A stretch of DNA of 21,846 nt from CAZPLZ01 sp964587525 (GTDB lineage Bacteria; Oederibacteriota; CAKKQC01). Positions 8,028-15,489 of this stretch are shown one piece after another. The position numbers and the translations under genes were made by a program. The notes beneath the pieces are model-generated. The model was given only the letters and a program-made list of their open reading frames with translations, made no database searches and was not told where the DNA came from. The stretch lies in contig CAZPLZ010000033.1 of assembly GCA_964587525.1 (NCBI GenBank), positions 1 to 21,846 of the forward strand, written 5' to 3'. Numbering within the stretch: position 1 is the stretch's first letter; each line of letters starts with the position of its first letter.

Positions 8028-9500
8028 CTATTGACTTGTAAGGTTGGGCAGTTCCACTGCATCATCAACCTGTTGCTGCCACTGGTAGATGCGCTCGGCC
8101 AGCTCCCTCATCCTCCCGAGCTGGCGCAGGTCTTTGGCCAGGTTGTCAGTCTCGAGCGGGTCGTCATGCAGGTTATAGAGTTCGTGGTCCCCAACCGTGC
8201 TGAGGTTGAGCTTCCAGCCTTCAGGAGTCACAACCGTGCGCACCGGGTCCTGCATCGCGGCGGAGAGTTGTTCCTTGGTCGCAAGCTCGGTCAGCCATTC
8301 GGGAAGGGGATCCTTGGTCAGCATGGAGTCAAAGTCGTTGTTTTGCTTGCCGCGGTTCCACTCCACAAAGACATCCCTGGGCTTCTCATTTCCTTCCCAC
8401 AGCGGACGCAGGCTGCGGCCGGGTAATCCGTCCGGCACCCGTTCACCCAGCAGGTCCAGGAGCGTTGGCACCAGATCAATCTGGCTCACCGGATGCGCGT
8501 GTCGCCCACCTTGAAGCACGCCAGGAACCCGCAGCAGGAACGGTACCCGCACTGATTCCTCATACATCAGGCACTTGGCCACCAGGCGATGGCTGCCCAT
8601 CATGTCTCCGTGGTCCGAGGTATAGACGATGATCGTGTCCTGCATGAGCCCGCACTCCTCCAGCGTCCGGAAGATGGTTCCCACGTGTGTGTCCACCTGG
8701 CTGCAGAGCCCCCAATATTTTGCGATCAGCCGCCGCCAGTCTTCCTCGGTTTTCAATTTCCAGCGCTCACGAAAGAAACGTTCAAAAGCCCGGGCCTTGA
8801 GCGTCCCCGAGCGGCCGGGTGGAGCGTTGAAGTTCGCAGGCAGGATGTCGCCCATCGGGTCATACTGTGCGTCGCGCGGCCCGGTAAAGGGCATATGCGG
8901 CTCAAGAAAATTGACGTAGAGGATGAACGGACTGGCTTTATTCTCACGAAGGAAGCGGCTCGCCTCTTGCGCCAGGTAGGCAGGTTTGGAGCACTCCTCC
9001 GGCAGGCGGGCCACCTCCACGCGGCCGAAGGCTTCGCCGTCGGCCGGCTTGAGCCCGAGTGAAAGCAGGTACTGGTGGTAGGTGGACCGCGCGTGGCGAT
9101 CCTTGTCCGGCCGGAAGTACCCGCGGTAGCCGTCATCAATGGCGCGCCACTCCCGGAACCCGTGCTGAGGAAAAATCTCGTCGCCCAGATGCCATTTACC
9201 GTGATACCCCGTCGCGTACTTGCCGTCTGGGAGCATTTCCGCGATCGTGCGCACGTGCTCGGGAAGTGGAATATTGTTGGCCATACAACCGTTTTGGTGC
9301 GGCCATAACCCCGTCATGATCGTGGAGCGCGAGGGAGTGCACACTGGCTGGGTCACGTAGCACTTTTCAAAGACCATGCTCTCGTTCGCCAGGCGGTTCA
9401 GGTTCGGCGTCTCGATCTTGTCGTTGCCGTAGGCGGCCATGGTGTCCGCCCGCTGCTCGTCGGTGAAGAGGAACAACAGGTTGCGGGGTTTTTCACTCAT
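8028..9500 (-). CDS. S1 family sulfatase, no visible export signal
   Basis: A 490-residue sulfatase of the alkaline-phosphatase superfamily. The metal-binding TDEQ is at about residues 13-16, and the formylglycine motif CTPSR puts the modified Cys at 54. GYHGKWHLG supplies the active-site Lys and His, and the YTSDHGDMMG segment the second metal site. It hydrolyses sulfate esters on a glycan; the sub-family (N-sulfoglucosamine-like, choline-sulfatase-like or other) is not decided. I chose ATG 9500 because the fold begins within a few residues; the open frame continues to a GTG at 9530, but neither start has a strong ribosome binding site. No signal peptide is visible, so it may act on imported oligosaccharides in the cytoplasm. 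No sulfatase maturase gene is in the window. It lies 40 bases after the esterase-glycosidase fusion gene in the same direction. Confidence 0.9.
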   Translation of the reverse strand: MSEKPRNLLFLFTDEQRADTMAAYGNDKIETPNLNRLANESMVFEKCYVTQPVCTPSRSTIMTGLWPHQNGCMANNIPLPEHVRTIAEMLPDGKYATGYHGKWHLGDEIFPQHGFREWRAIDDGYRGYFRPDKDRHARSTYHQYLLSLGLKPADGEAFGRVEVARLPEECSKPAYLAQEASRFLRENKASPFILYVNFLEPHMPFTGPRDAQYDPMGDILPANFNAPPGRSGTLKARAFERFFRERWKLKTEEDWRRLIAKYWGLCSQVDTHVGTIFRTLEECGLMQDTIIVYTSDHGDMMGSHRLVAKCLMYEESVRVPFLLRVPGVLQGGRHAHPVSQIDLVPTLLDLLGERVPDGLPGRSLRPLWEGNEKPRDVFVEWNRGKQNNDFDSMLTKDPLPEWLTELATKEQLSAAMQDPVRTVVTPEGWKLNLSTVGDHELYNLHDDPLETDNLAKDLRQLGRMRELAERIYQWQQQVDDAVELPNLTSQ

Positions 9501-9540
9501 GAATGGACACTGTATGTCCTTCGTGGACACATCAGGGCTG

Positions 9541-12222
9541 CTAGCCCGTTGTTCTCATCCGCACCGCGATATAGGGCTTGCCGGGCAGCTCGATCTTAAA
9601 TCGGCCGCGGAACGTGCCTTTCACCGGCGTGATCGTCATGTTCCACGTGTCGATCACCTCAACGCGGAAACTCCTCTCCTTTGGTAAGTTGAACCATCTG
9701 AACGCCGGCCGGTGGATGTCGAAGTAGTAGAGGTAGTACTCGCTTTCCTTCGCCGCACAACCGAAGTTCTCCCAGCCCGTGTGGATCGGGGTCAAGCCAC
9801 CCTCCGGGCTCTCCTCAATAATTCTTCGCAGAAAAGCGATTCGCTTCGGGCTAGTCCCGTGCAGCACGCCGCCCTTCGACCACCACAGGATGTCTTTCGG
9901 GTGCATGTAGGTCTCCCCGTGGCCGACGTACCCGCCCCGGCAGAATCCGTCCCAGAACCGGCGGGTGAGCTCTTCTCCCGTGATGTTCCCCCACGCGTGT
10001 TCGACGTTGCCCTCGTACTGGCACTCGTCATCCACAACCGGCTTCCCGTACCGCTCCCGCCACCGGTGGGAGTCCCAAGTGCTCCCCGCCTGGATGCTGC
10101 AGTGGGTCACCCACGGCTTCTTGTGGTCGTACCACCGGCCGCCGTTGTGAATGGACCGCAAGTGGCCGTACGGATCGTGGTCCCGGACAATCTTGAAAAA
10201 CCGGTCCCAGTCCTCCTGCTTCTTCGCTTTCATGAAGTCCCACTCGTTCGCCATCGACCACCAGACATTCCGGTAGGCGGCGAACCGGGCGACCACGTAC
10301 TTGAGGTACCTCTCGTCGGTCTTCGGGTTCATCGTGGCGAAGCCCCAGCGATCGTACGGATGGAACAGAATGAGGTCGGCCTCGATCCCCGCGTCCCGCA
10401 GCTCCTTGAGCCAGTACTCGAAGTGGCGGAAGAACCAGGGGTTGAACCGGGTGTAGTCCCAAGCCTTGGGCGGCTTGCCCACGAACGGGTAGTGCTTCGG
10501 TTCGTTCCGGTTGTAAACATAGTCCTTCGGGAAGACGCACATGCGCAGCTTGTTGAACGGGGAGCCGCGCAACGTCGCCATGGTCTGCTTCTTCAATTCG
10601 TTCTCCTGGTGCACCCAGGCGTAGCAGGTGGTCCCGAACGGGTAGTACGGTTTCCCGTCCGCATAGCCGAAGTGGAACGTATTCCGGACCCGGACGGGAC
10701 CGTGATTGCCCTTCGCGGGCTTCGCGCAGACGAACTTCCCTTCAATACCGGCCAGGCCCTTGGAGCTGCTGCGAGTCACGTACCGCCACTCGCCCTCCTC
10801 GCCCGGCATGAACCGGACCCGGTACAAGCCCTCGCCGTCGTAGAATCCGTCCACGTCCACGGTCTTGCCGCGCCGGGTGAACCGCGCGCCAAACGTCGTC
10901 TCGACGAACGGGTTCCCCGAAGCCGCGCCGGTCAACGACAGCTCGAAGATCCCCCAGCGCTCGACCCGCTCGGGATCGCGCCGGATGACCGCCTTCTTCC
11001 CCTTAAAGTGCTGGTCGGCGAAAGCGAGGTACACCTTCCAATCCTCCCGGATGACATTGTGATGGCCTTTCCGGATGTGATATGCGAGCGTATCGCCGAC
11101 CAGTCTCCCCGGCTCCGGCATCCACTCCGCCCCCAGACCCCCGGCCCCAAGCAGCCGGTACACCTTCTCCGCCGCCCGCAAAACTTCGAACTGTCCGCGG
11201 GGGTTCGCCCACGTGTCCTCCACCGCGTTGTTGAACAGCACCGGGCGCGGCGCGACCAGCGCGGTCAGGCAGTGTTGGTCGAACGGGAGCCTCCCGACTT
11301 GCTGGTTAAACTTTTTGAACTCGTCGCAGAACCAGTGCGGAAACGAGGTGTTGATCCGCTCGACCGACTCCCCCACGATCCCGCGGCTCGGCGCCGTCCC
11401 GCCGCAGCCGGCCATATTCGGAATGGCCAGGGCGATCCGCTCATCGAACGCGGCCGCCAGCAGCGCGGTCTTCCCCAGCCGGGAATGGCCCATCACAGCG
11501 ATTCGCTCCGGGTCGATCTTCGGATCGGTCACGAGATAATCCACCGCCCGCTGCATTCCCCATGCCCAGGCGGCGATCGTCCCCCAGTCGTGCGGCCCCC
11601 GGCGCTTCTGCCCTTCCTTTATATAGTGTGGGTGCACACCGTCGGTGAAATCGTTCCGGTCCGGATCGATGTCACCGCAGTGAAACGTCGCCAGACCATA
11701 GCCGCGGCTGACGATCAGGTCTACCGGCCAGCGTCCGGATTTGAAACCGCGCTTGCTCCGGCCCCCGCGGTTCCGGGCCAGGGCCACGCGCTCGTCCTCG
11801 ACCACGGTGTGATTCCCGCTGAAGTTGAGCCCGAGAAACACCGGCACCCGCCCTGTTTTCCGGTTAGGAGTGATCAGCAACAGCTTGATCGCCGGACAGC
11901 CGGGAGGGCCGAAGCGAATGGTCAGCTCCCTCAGCGTCGCCTTTCCGTCAAGGAACCTCCGGTCCGTCCGCCGGATTTTCGTCTTGACCTCCTCCGGAGG
12001 GATCGGGAAGTATCCGTACATGTAGTGCTGGAACAGTTTTTTCAGTTCGGGCCGCCGCTCGGTGAACCACATTTCGGCGGATTCCACCTTCCGGCCGTCG
12101 AACATAGCTAAGGGATCGGGCAGCCCTTTGCGTATCGGAAGCTCGGCCACCTTCGGAAAGCTCATCGCCCCGCCCTCCGCCGCAACGAGCAAAGCCAGCA
12201 TGACCGGAACCGCGCTGAACAT
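9541..12222 (-). CDS. CE15 glucuronoyl esterase-like domain fused to a DUF5060/DUF4038-type glycosidase
   Basis: A secreted 893-residue two-enzyme protein. Residues 1-19 are a signal peptide. Residues 25-405 look like a CE15 alpha/beta hydrolase, which cleaves ester bonds between glucuronic acid on xylan and lignin alcohols. It shows GHSRLGK with Ser247 as nucleophile, an acidic residue in VEDTWANP (Asp336, or Glu335) and His387 or His388 in RKGHHNV. Residues 418-500 are a beta-sandwich like DUF5060, and 510-800 a TIM barrel like the DUF4038 glycosidases, with clan GH-A type Glu660 in MANEWDF and Glu733 in DDECQYEGN. Residues 815-893 form a C-terminal beta domain of DUF5605 type. The start at 12222 is chosen because GGAGG lies seven bases upstream; the frame stays open to 12249. 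It is 97 bases after the AXE1 gene and 40 before the sulfatase gene. The substrate of the glycosidase half is unknown. Confidence 0.82.
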   Translation of the reverse strand: MFSAVPVMLALLVAAEGGAMSFPKVAELPIRKGLPDPLAMFDGRKVESAEMWFTERRPELKKLFQHYMYGYFPIPPEEVKTKIRRTDRRFLDGKATLRELTIRFGPPGCPAIKLLLITPNRKTGRVPVFLGLNFSGNHTVVEDERVALARNRGGRSKRGFKSGRWPVDLIVSRGYGLATFHCGDIDPDRNDFTDGVHPHYIKEGQKRRGPHDWGTIAAWAWGMQRAVDYLVTDPKIDPERIAVMGHSRLGKTALLAAAFDERIALAIPNMAGCGGTAPSRGIVGESVERINTSFPHWFCDEFKKFNQQVGRLPFDQHCLTALVAPRPVLFNNAVEDTWANPRGQFEVLRAAEKVYRLLGAGGLGAEWMPEPGRLVGDTLAYHIRKGHHNVIREDWKVYLAFADQHFKGKKAVIRRDPERVERWGIFELSLTGAASGNPFVETTFGARFTRRGKTVDVDGFYDGEGLYRVRFMPGEEGEWRYVTRSSSKGLAGIEGKFVCAKPAKGNHGPVRVRNTFHFGYADGKPYYPFGTTCYAWVHQENELKKQTMATLRGSPFNKLRMCVFPKDYVYNRNEPKHYPFVGKPPKAWDYTRFNPWFFRHFEYWLKELRDAGIEADLILFHPYDRWGFATMNPKTDERYLKYVVARFAAYRNVWWSMANEWDFMKAKKQEDWDRFFKIVRDHDPYGHLRSIHNGGRWYDHKKPWVTHCSIQAGSTWDSHRWRERYGKPVVDDECQYEGNVEHAWGNITGEELTRRFWDGFCRGGYVGHGETYMHPKDILWWSKGGVLHGTSPKRIAFLRRIIEESPEGGLTPIHTGWENFGCAAKESEYYLYYFDIHRPAFRWFNLPKERSFRVEVIDTWNMTITPVKGTFRGRFKIELPGKPYIAVRMRTTG

Positions 12223-12319
12223 AGATTCACCTCCGTTGCACCTTACCATTCGCCTGCGCGCTCGCGCACCCGATCTGGTTCAAAGAGGAAAAACCGCACA
12301 GAAGACGTTCAGCCTGAGT

Positions 12320-14083
12320 TCAGTTCTTCTCCCCGAATTGAGTCATCAACCACTTCTTCCGGATATCCGAGTGCGCACTACCTCCGCCGCCATGTCCGCC
12401 GTACGGGTAGTAGTAGATGGATTTCTCCGACCGGATGCGGTTGTAGGCGGCCATGATCGTGCGCGGCGGACACGTGCTGTCCCGCAAGCCCATGGAAACG
12501 ATCACGGGGCACTTGACTCGGCCGGCGAAATTGGCGGCGTCAATGTAGCTCAGGATCCTCATCAGCTTCTCGCGGGTCAGGTCCTTTCGTTTCTTCAGGA
12601 GTTTAACGAAGTTGTCGAGCGCCCACCAAGCCGTCTCGGCGTACTCGGGCCAGGAGCAGAGAAAGGGAACGTCGGCCGCACACGCCACGATCCTCGAATC
12701 CAGCGCGGCCGTCACCAGGCTCAAACCGCCGCCCTGACTCCCCCCCTGCACGGCGATGCGCTTCGGGTCGACCTCCGGACGCGTGCACAGGAAGTCCACG
12801 GCCCGGATGCAGTCGAGGTACGCCCCGACGTAAACGTAGTCGGTGGGATCACCTGTCAGGCCGACGTACATGTACTCCTTGCCCTTTGGATCCACGTCAG
12901 CCCTGCTGATGCCCTGGCCGCGAATGTCGAGTGCGAGAGTAGCCACGTTCTCGTACCACGCGCCCGGCCGCATCCCGCCGCCGTACCCGGCCACGCCCAG
13001 GAGCGCGGGATGAGGTCCCGCACCCTTCGGCACCGTGTACCACGCGCTGACCCGAACCCCGCGGTAGCTTCTCATCGTCACCAAGTAAACGTCCGCCTCC
13101 TCCGTTGACTTGTCGGGTCGGCTCTCGACCTCGTACTCCGGATCGACCTTCGCGAGCTCGTTGATGCGCGCCTTCCAGAATTCGTCGAAATCATCCGGCT
13201 TCGCGGAAACCCCCTCGATGCGCGCCATGTCGTAGCCCGGAACCAGGTACTCGTGCAGGTCCTTGATCCCCTTGATCTTGAGGTAGACGTGGACAGGATA
13301 GGCGCCGGGGGCCTCGGGCAGATACTCGAAGGTGCGGGACACGATCCCATGCCCCTCGACTACGATCTCTCCCGCCTCCCTATTTAAGACTGTATCGTCC
13401 CGCGTCCGGTCCGTCTTCCAGACGCATTCGAGCGTCCCCGCAACATCCACGCGCGACCTGTTTTCCAGTTTCACCGTGACCCTGATCTTCTCGCCCGCAG
13501 GATAGACCCCGTTCTCGCTCTCGGGATAGAACCTGAGATCAATCGTGTCCCGCTGGCTCGGCGTGCGCAACCGCACGGGGCCCGGGTACATCCCTCCGTC
13601 CCCCTGGCCATCGTAAACGCGGACGGCGATAACGTTTTCGCCGCCCCATTTCACCTGTCCGGCGGGAATGAAGTACGTGCGAGGCTTGTCCCACGCGTTC
13701 TTGTATTTCGGCGGCAGGCTGCCCATCGACCCCACCTTCTTGCCGTTGAAGAAGGTCTCGTCAACGTCGTCGATCGCGCCCAGGTCCAGAACCACCGACC
13801 CGTAGTCGCGCACGGCGCGCGACTCCTCCCATCGGGCCGGAATCACAACCCTGACGCGGTACCACGCGTACCCGTCCAGATCGGGAAAACCAGCCTTCTC
13901 CCAGGGAACGCCGACTTCGACCGGCGTCCAATCGCCGTCGTCGAATTCGGGGTCCGCCCAAGCCGCCTCGTCGCCGGCCTTGAGCACCCAGCCCTTCTCG
14001 AGATTGAGCTTCAATTCCGCCGTCACGCAGCCGCCAGCCGCGATGGCAACCACCCACGCCGCCAGAATTTTTCTCAGGCGCAT
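12320..14083 (-). CDS. Acetyl xylan esterase-like protein (AXE1/CE7) with N-terminal jelly roll
   Basis: A 587-residue exported esterase. The N-terminal hydrophobic segment ends in AAGGC at residue 19, a weak lipobox, so it may be a lipoprotein. Residues 30-175 form a beta jelly roll like the sandwich domains of sialate O-acetylesterases and beta-galactosidases, followed by a linker beta domain to about 285. Residues 290-587 are AXE1/CE7: DIRGQG at 386-391, the nucleophile Ser449 in GGSQGG, Asp535 in GLRDS and His564 in YGGHG. It would remove acetyl groups from sugar residues. ATG 14083 is preferred because it starts the signal peptide; it has no ribosome binding site, and the frame stays open to 14152 inside the divergent gene. 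It is the first gene of the minus-strand locus. A related C-terminal fragment occurs at 19016-19481. Confidence 0.85.
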   Translation of the reverse strand: MRLRKILAAWVVAIAAGGCVTAELKLNLEKGWVLKAGDEAAWADPEFDDGDWTPVEVGVPWEKAGFPDLDGYAWYRVRVVIPARWEESRAVRDYGSVVLDLGAIDDVDETFFNGKKVGSMGSLPPKYKNAWDKPRTYFIPAGQVKWGGENVIAVRVYDGQGDGGMYPGPVRLRTPSQRDTIDLRFYPESENGVYPAGEKIRVTVKLENRSRVDVAGTLECVWKTDRTRDDTVLNREAGEIVVEGHGIVSRTFEYLPEAPGAYPVHVYLKIKGIKDLHEYLVPGYDMARIEGVSAKPDDFDEFWKARINELAKVDPEYEVESRPDKSTEEADVYLVTMRSYRGVRVSAWYTVPKGAGPHPALLGVAGYGGGMRPGAWYENVATLALDIRGQGISRADVDPKGKEYMYVGLTGDPTDYVYVGAYLDCIRAVDFLCTRPEVDPKRIAVQGGSQGGGLSLVTAALDSRIVACAADVPFLCSWPEYAETAWWALDNFVKLLKKRKDLTREKLMRILSYIDAANFAGRVKCPVIVSMGLRDSTCPPRTIMAAYNRIRSEKSIYYYPYGGHGGGGSAHSDIRKKWLMTQFGEKN

Positions 14084-14099
14084 TCGGACATCATACAAT
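14071..14099 (+). promoter_or_regulatory. Candidate sigma70-type promoter of the CxxC protein gene
   Basis: TTCTCA at 14071-14076 and TACAAT at 14094-14099 are 17 bases apart, close to the sigma70 consensus. The expected start point falls on the ATG at 14106, and no ribosome binding site is present, so the transcript may be leaderless. Confidence 0.35.
14090..14095 (-). promoter_or_regulatory. Candidate -10 box of the AXE1 gene
   Basis: TATGAT reads on the minus strand at 14095-14090, so transcription would begin at or next to the ATG at 14083 and give a leaderless mRNA. No convincing -35 box is seen. It overlaps the -10 box proposed for the divergent gene, since only 22 bases separate the two start codons. 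Confidence 0.25.
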
Positions 14100-14105
14100 A
14101 GCCAC

Positions 14106-14810
14106 ATGAGCGATGACGTAGCCGAGATCCGCTGGACGCCACGGGTGACCAAACAGCAGATTCACAGGCTGTACGAATCTGACGCCCGGAGCCTGCTGGA
14201 TGAGAAGCTGCTCGGCGACGTCGGCACTCAGCTTTGCATGCGATGTGAGAACATTCTCGCCGTGGCGGAAGCCAGGGGCGGCAAGATCCGGTGTCCGCGC
14301 TGCGCGAAACTCGACAAGACCACGGTCATACAACGGGCCCGGGGAAAACGCCCCGAGGATGAGACCGTCAAGTGCCCCCAGTGCTCGTGGGAAACAACGT
14401 GGAAGGCCTACCAGAAAACGTTTCAGCGAAAGCAGTTGAACGACGGCGGGGCCGGGAATGAGTTCCGGTCATTCATCGAGCGATACGGGCGGGCGCGGAC
14501 CCCGACCGACAAGATGCTCGCCGTCGACCAAGTGATTCACGCCTTCCACGTTCATCTGATCAAGCATCTGGAAACCGGAGCGTATCACAAGTTTCCGGCG
14601 CGTGCCGCCTGCGTGAACCTGATCGAAGGCAAGGTCACCGACGTCGTCGCCTTTCTCGACCAGCTCACCTACGGCGACCAGGCCCATCCTCGCCTGAAAG
14701 AGATGCAGAAAGCCTGGCGCAAGTCTGTCCAGGAGAGCCGGGAGGTCTGGGATGACCATGGAACGGTCTGGGGCTCGGTCAAGGCAGTCGACAAAGAGGA
14801 GCAGAAATAG
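14106..14810 (+). CDS. Uncharacterised zinc-ribbon-like protein with three CxxC pairs
   Basis: A 234-residue soluble protein I cannot assign to a function. Two CxxC pairs, Cys44/Cys47 and Cys63/Cys66, could bind one zinc as a ribbon; a third pair, Cys90/Cys93 in CPQCSW, lacks an obvious partner. A His-rich helix follows (VIHAFHVHLIKH at 143-154, with His145, 148, 150 and 154), then NLIEGKVTDVVAFLDQL at about 171-187. The C-terminus is charged and rich in Lys and Glu. There is no signal peptide or membrane segment. The start at 14106 is preferred over earlier in-frame ATGs because those lie inside the divergent AXE1 gene and the conserved-looking sequence starts here. A nucleic-acid-binding or regulatory role is only a guess from the ribbon. 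It is a single gene, facing away from the esterase operon. Confidence 0.75.
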   Translation: MSDDVAEIRWTPRVTKQQIHRLYESDARSLLDEKLLGDVGTQLCMRCENILAVAEARGGKIRCPRCAKLDKTTVIQRARGKRPEDETVKCPQCSWETTWKAYQKTFQRKQLNDGGAGNEFRSFIERYGRARTPTDKMLAVDQVIHAFHVHLIKHLETGAYHKFPARAACVNLIEGKVTDVVAFLDQLTYGDQAHPRLKEMQKAWRKSVQESREVWDDHGTVWGSVKAVDKEEQK

Positions 14811-14957
14811 AGCGCCGCCATAAATATGGGTCCAGTCAACGCTCCCTCAGGTTTCCATCCAGTCTCGGAGCGCGTCTCGCTCCCCAAAACTCGCGACGCG
14901 ATCACGATGGCGGTGGACTATTTTCGAACTCTTTGTCGAAACCCGGCGCCCCCGATA
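14811..14957. other. Intergenic gap with hairpin and repeat copy
   Basis: No gene was seen here. The gap holds a perfect hairpin, GGAGCG and CGCTCC with a five-base loop (14867-14883) and no T-run, and the partial repeat copy at 14913-14932. It separates the CxxC protein gene from the convergent end of hicA. Confidence 0.5.
14913..14932 (+). repeat. Partial copy of the dispersed intergenic repeat
   Basis: The 20 bases are identical to positions 18951-18970. The GGGTACCCTTC start and the CCTGACACC end of the full element are missing. It lies 25 bases downstream of the hicA stop and in the same orientation as all other copies. Confidence 0.65.
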
Positions 14958-15176
14958 CTAGAGCTTATTGAATTCCTGAACCGTCAGACCGGCAAGACGA
15001 ATCAGCTTCCTCAATAGCCCCGGCCCCAATTCCTTGTGCTGAGGGACACTTAAAGTCCACTGGAAAGCTTCCTTGACGAGCATGACGTGGGAACCTTCCT
15101 GTCGTGCCTTACTCCAACCAACTTTGAGGAACTTCTTGACGGCCTCAGCCCCCGAACAGGGGATGAGCCGGGCCAC
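14958..15176 (-). CDS. hicA: HicA-family mRNA interferase toxin
   Basis: A 72-residue protein with the HicA/YcfA double-stranded-RNA-binding-like fold. The active-site His30 is in EGSHVML, and the C-terminal part VPQHKELGPGLLRKLIRLAGL followed by QEF is typical. HicA toxins cleave mRNA when not bound by HicB. The start is GTG at 15176, and its G is the last base of the antitoxin stop TAG (1-base overlap, TAGTG), so translation is coupled. The antitoxin gene comes first, the reverse of the E. coli hicAB order. This toxin and the one at 18353-18550 are different sub-families and not a recent duplicate. Confidence 0.85.
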   Translation of the reverse strand: MARLIPCSGAEAVKKFLKVGWSKARQEGSHVMLVKEAFQWTLSVPQHKELGPGLLRKLIRLAGLTVQEFNKL

Positions 15177-15376
15177 TACACACGAACCTCGACGAGTTTC
15201 CTCTTACTGACCTTTCTCTTGGCTTCCATGACTTTCATCCAACCCTCGATGGCCTCATGGATATTCTCGATGGCTTCCTTTCGAGTCTTACCCTGGGAGA
15301 GACAGCCCGGCAGAGCAGGAACTTCCGCGACGTAGTAGCCCGCTTCATCTCGCTCGACAGCAATATGTAGCTTCAT
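15176..15376 (-). CDS. hicB: HicB-family antitoxin, short form
   Basis: A 66-residue HicB domain with a partial RNase H-like fold: the sequence begins MKLHIAVERDEAGYYVAEV, then VPALPGCLSQGKT, then an EAIENIHEAIEGW helix. It neutralises HicA by covering its active site. The short basic tail (about 52-66) is too small for the helix-turn-helix or ribbon-helix-helix domain that longer HicB proteins use for autoregulation, so DNA binding may be weak or absent. The start ATG at 15376 has no ribosome binding site. A TATAAT at 15391-15386 lies nine bases before it, suggesting a nearly leaderless mRNA. A perfect inverted repeat sits just upstream. Confidence 0.85.
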   Translation of the reverse strand: MKLHIAVERDEAGYYVAEVPALPGCLSQGKTRKEAIENIHEAIEGWMKVMEAKRKVSKRKLVEVRV

Positions 15377-15385
15377 CTCTATTTA

Positions 15386-15391
15386 ATTATA
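15386..15391 (-). promoter_or_regulatory. Consensus -10 box of the hicBA operon
   Basis: Perfect TATAAT on the minus strand, nine bases before the hicB ATG. The -35 region overlaps the inverted repeat at 15404-15416 and is poor, as expected if an activator or repressor acts there. Confidence 0.5.
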
Positions 15392-15403
15392 CCGTGCGTT
15401 GAA

Positions 15404-15416
15404 GTCTTAAAAAGAC
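15404..15416. promoter_or_regulatory. Inverted repeat, candidate hicBA operator
   Basis: GTCTT, three bases, AAGAC: a perfect 13-base palindrome centred about 22 bases upstream of the -10 box, in the -35 zone. It also overlaps the T-rich tail of the sulfatase terminator. Confidence 0.35.
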
Positions 15417-15446
15417 AAAAGCCACCACATCTGTGTTCAGTGGCTT
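15409..15446 (-). terminator. Rho-independent terminator of the second sulfatase gene
   Basis: On the minus strand, AAGCCAC (15446-15440) pairs perfectly with GTGGCTT (15425-15419) across a 14-base loop and is followed by TT-GTC-TTTTT down to 15409. It lies 44 bases after the sulfatase stop and just before the hicBA promoter, so it insulates the two units. Confidence 0.65.
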
Positions 15447-15457
15447 AATGAGTCCAT

Positions 15458-15474
15458 GGGTGCCCTTCGTGGAC
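15458..15474 (+). repeat. 5' half of the dispersed intergenic repeat
   Basis: GGGTGCCCTTCGTGGAC, identical to 18246-18262. The second half of the element is absent. It lies between the sulfatase stop and its terminator, on the upstream side of hicB. Confidence 0.65.
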
Positions 15475-15489
15475 GCATGACCTCGCCCA

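Noticed and set aside
9712..12111. A 799-codon open frame on the plus strand
   Set aside because: It is exactly opposite the esterase-glycosidase fusion gene, is very rich in Pro, Val and Arg, has no domain motif, and is explained by high GC at third codon positions of the real gene.
12255..12268. Hairpin TGCGCGCTCGCGCA as a terminator between the AXE1 and fusion genes
   Set aside because: The stem is short and there is no T-run on either strand; it is consistent with chance in GC-rich DNA.
14826..15017. Shared peptide VDYFRTLC in plus-strand frames at several repeat copies
   Set aside because: The peptide comes from translating the repeat DNA. Frames break right outside the repeat, and the 15458 and 7985 copies do not keep it, so it is not a conserved small protein.
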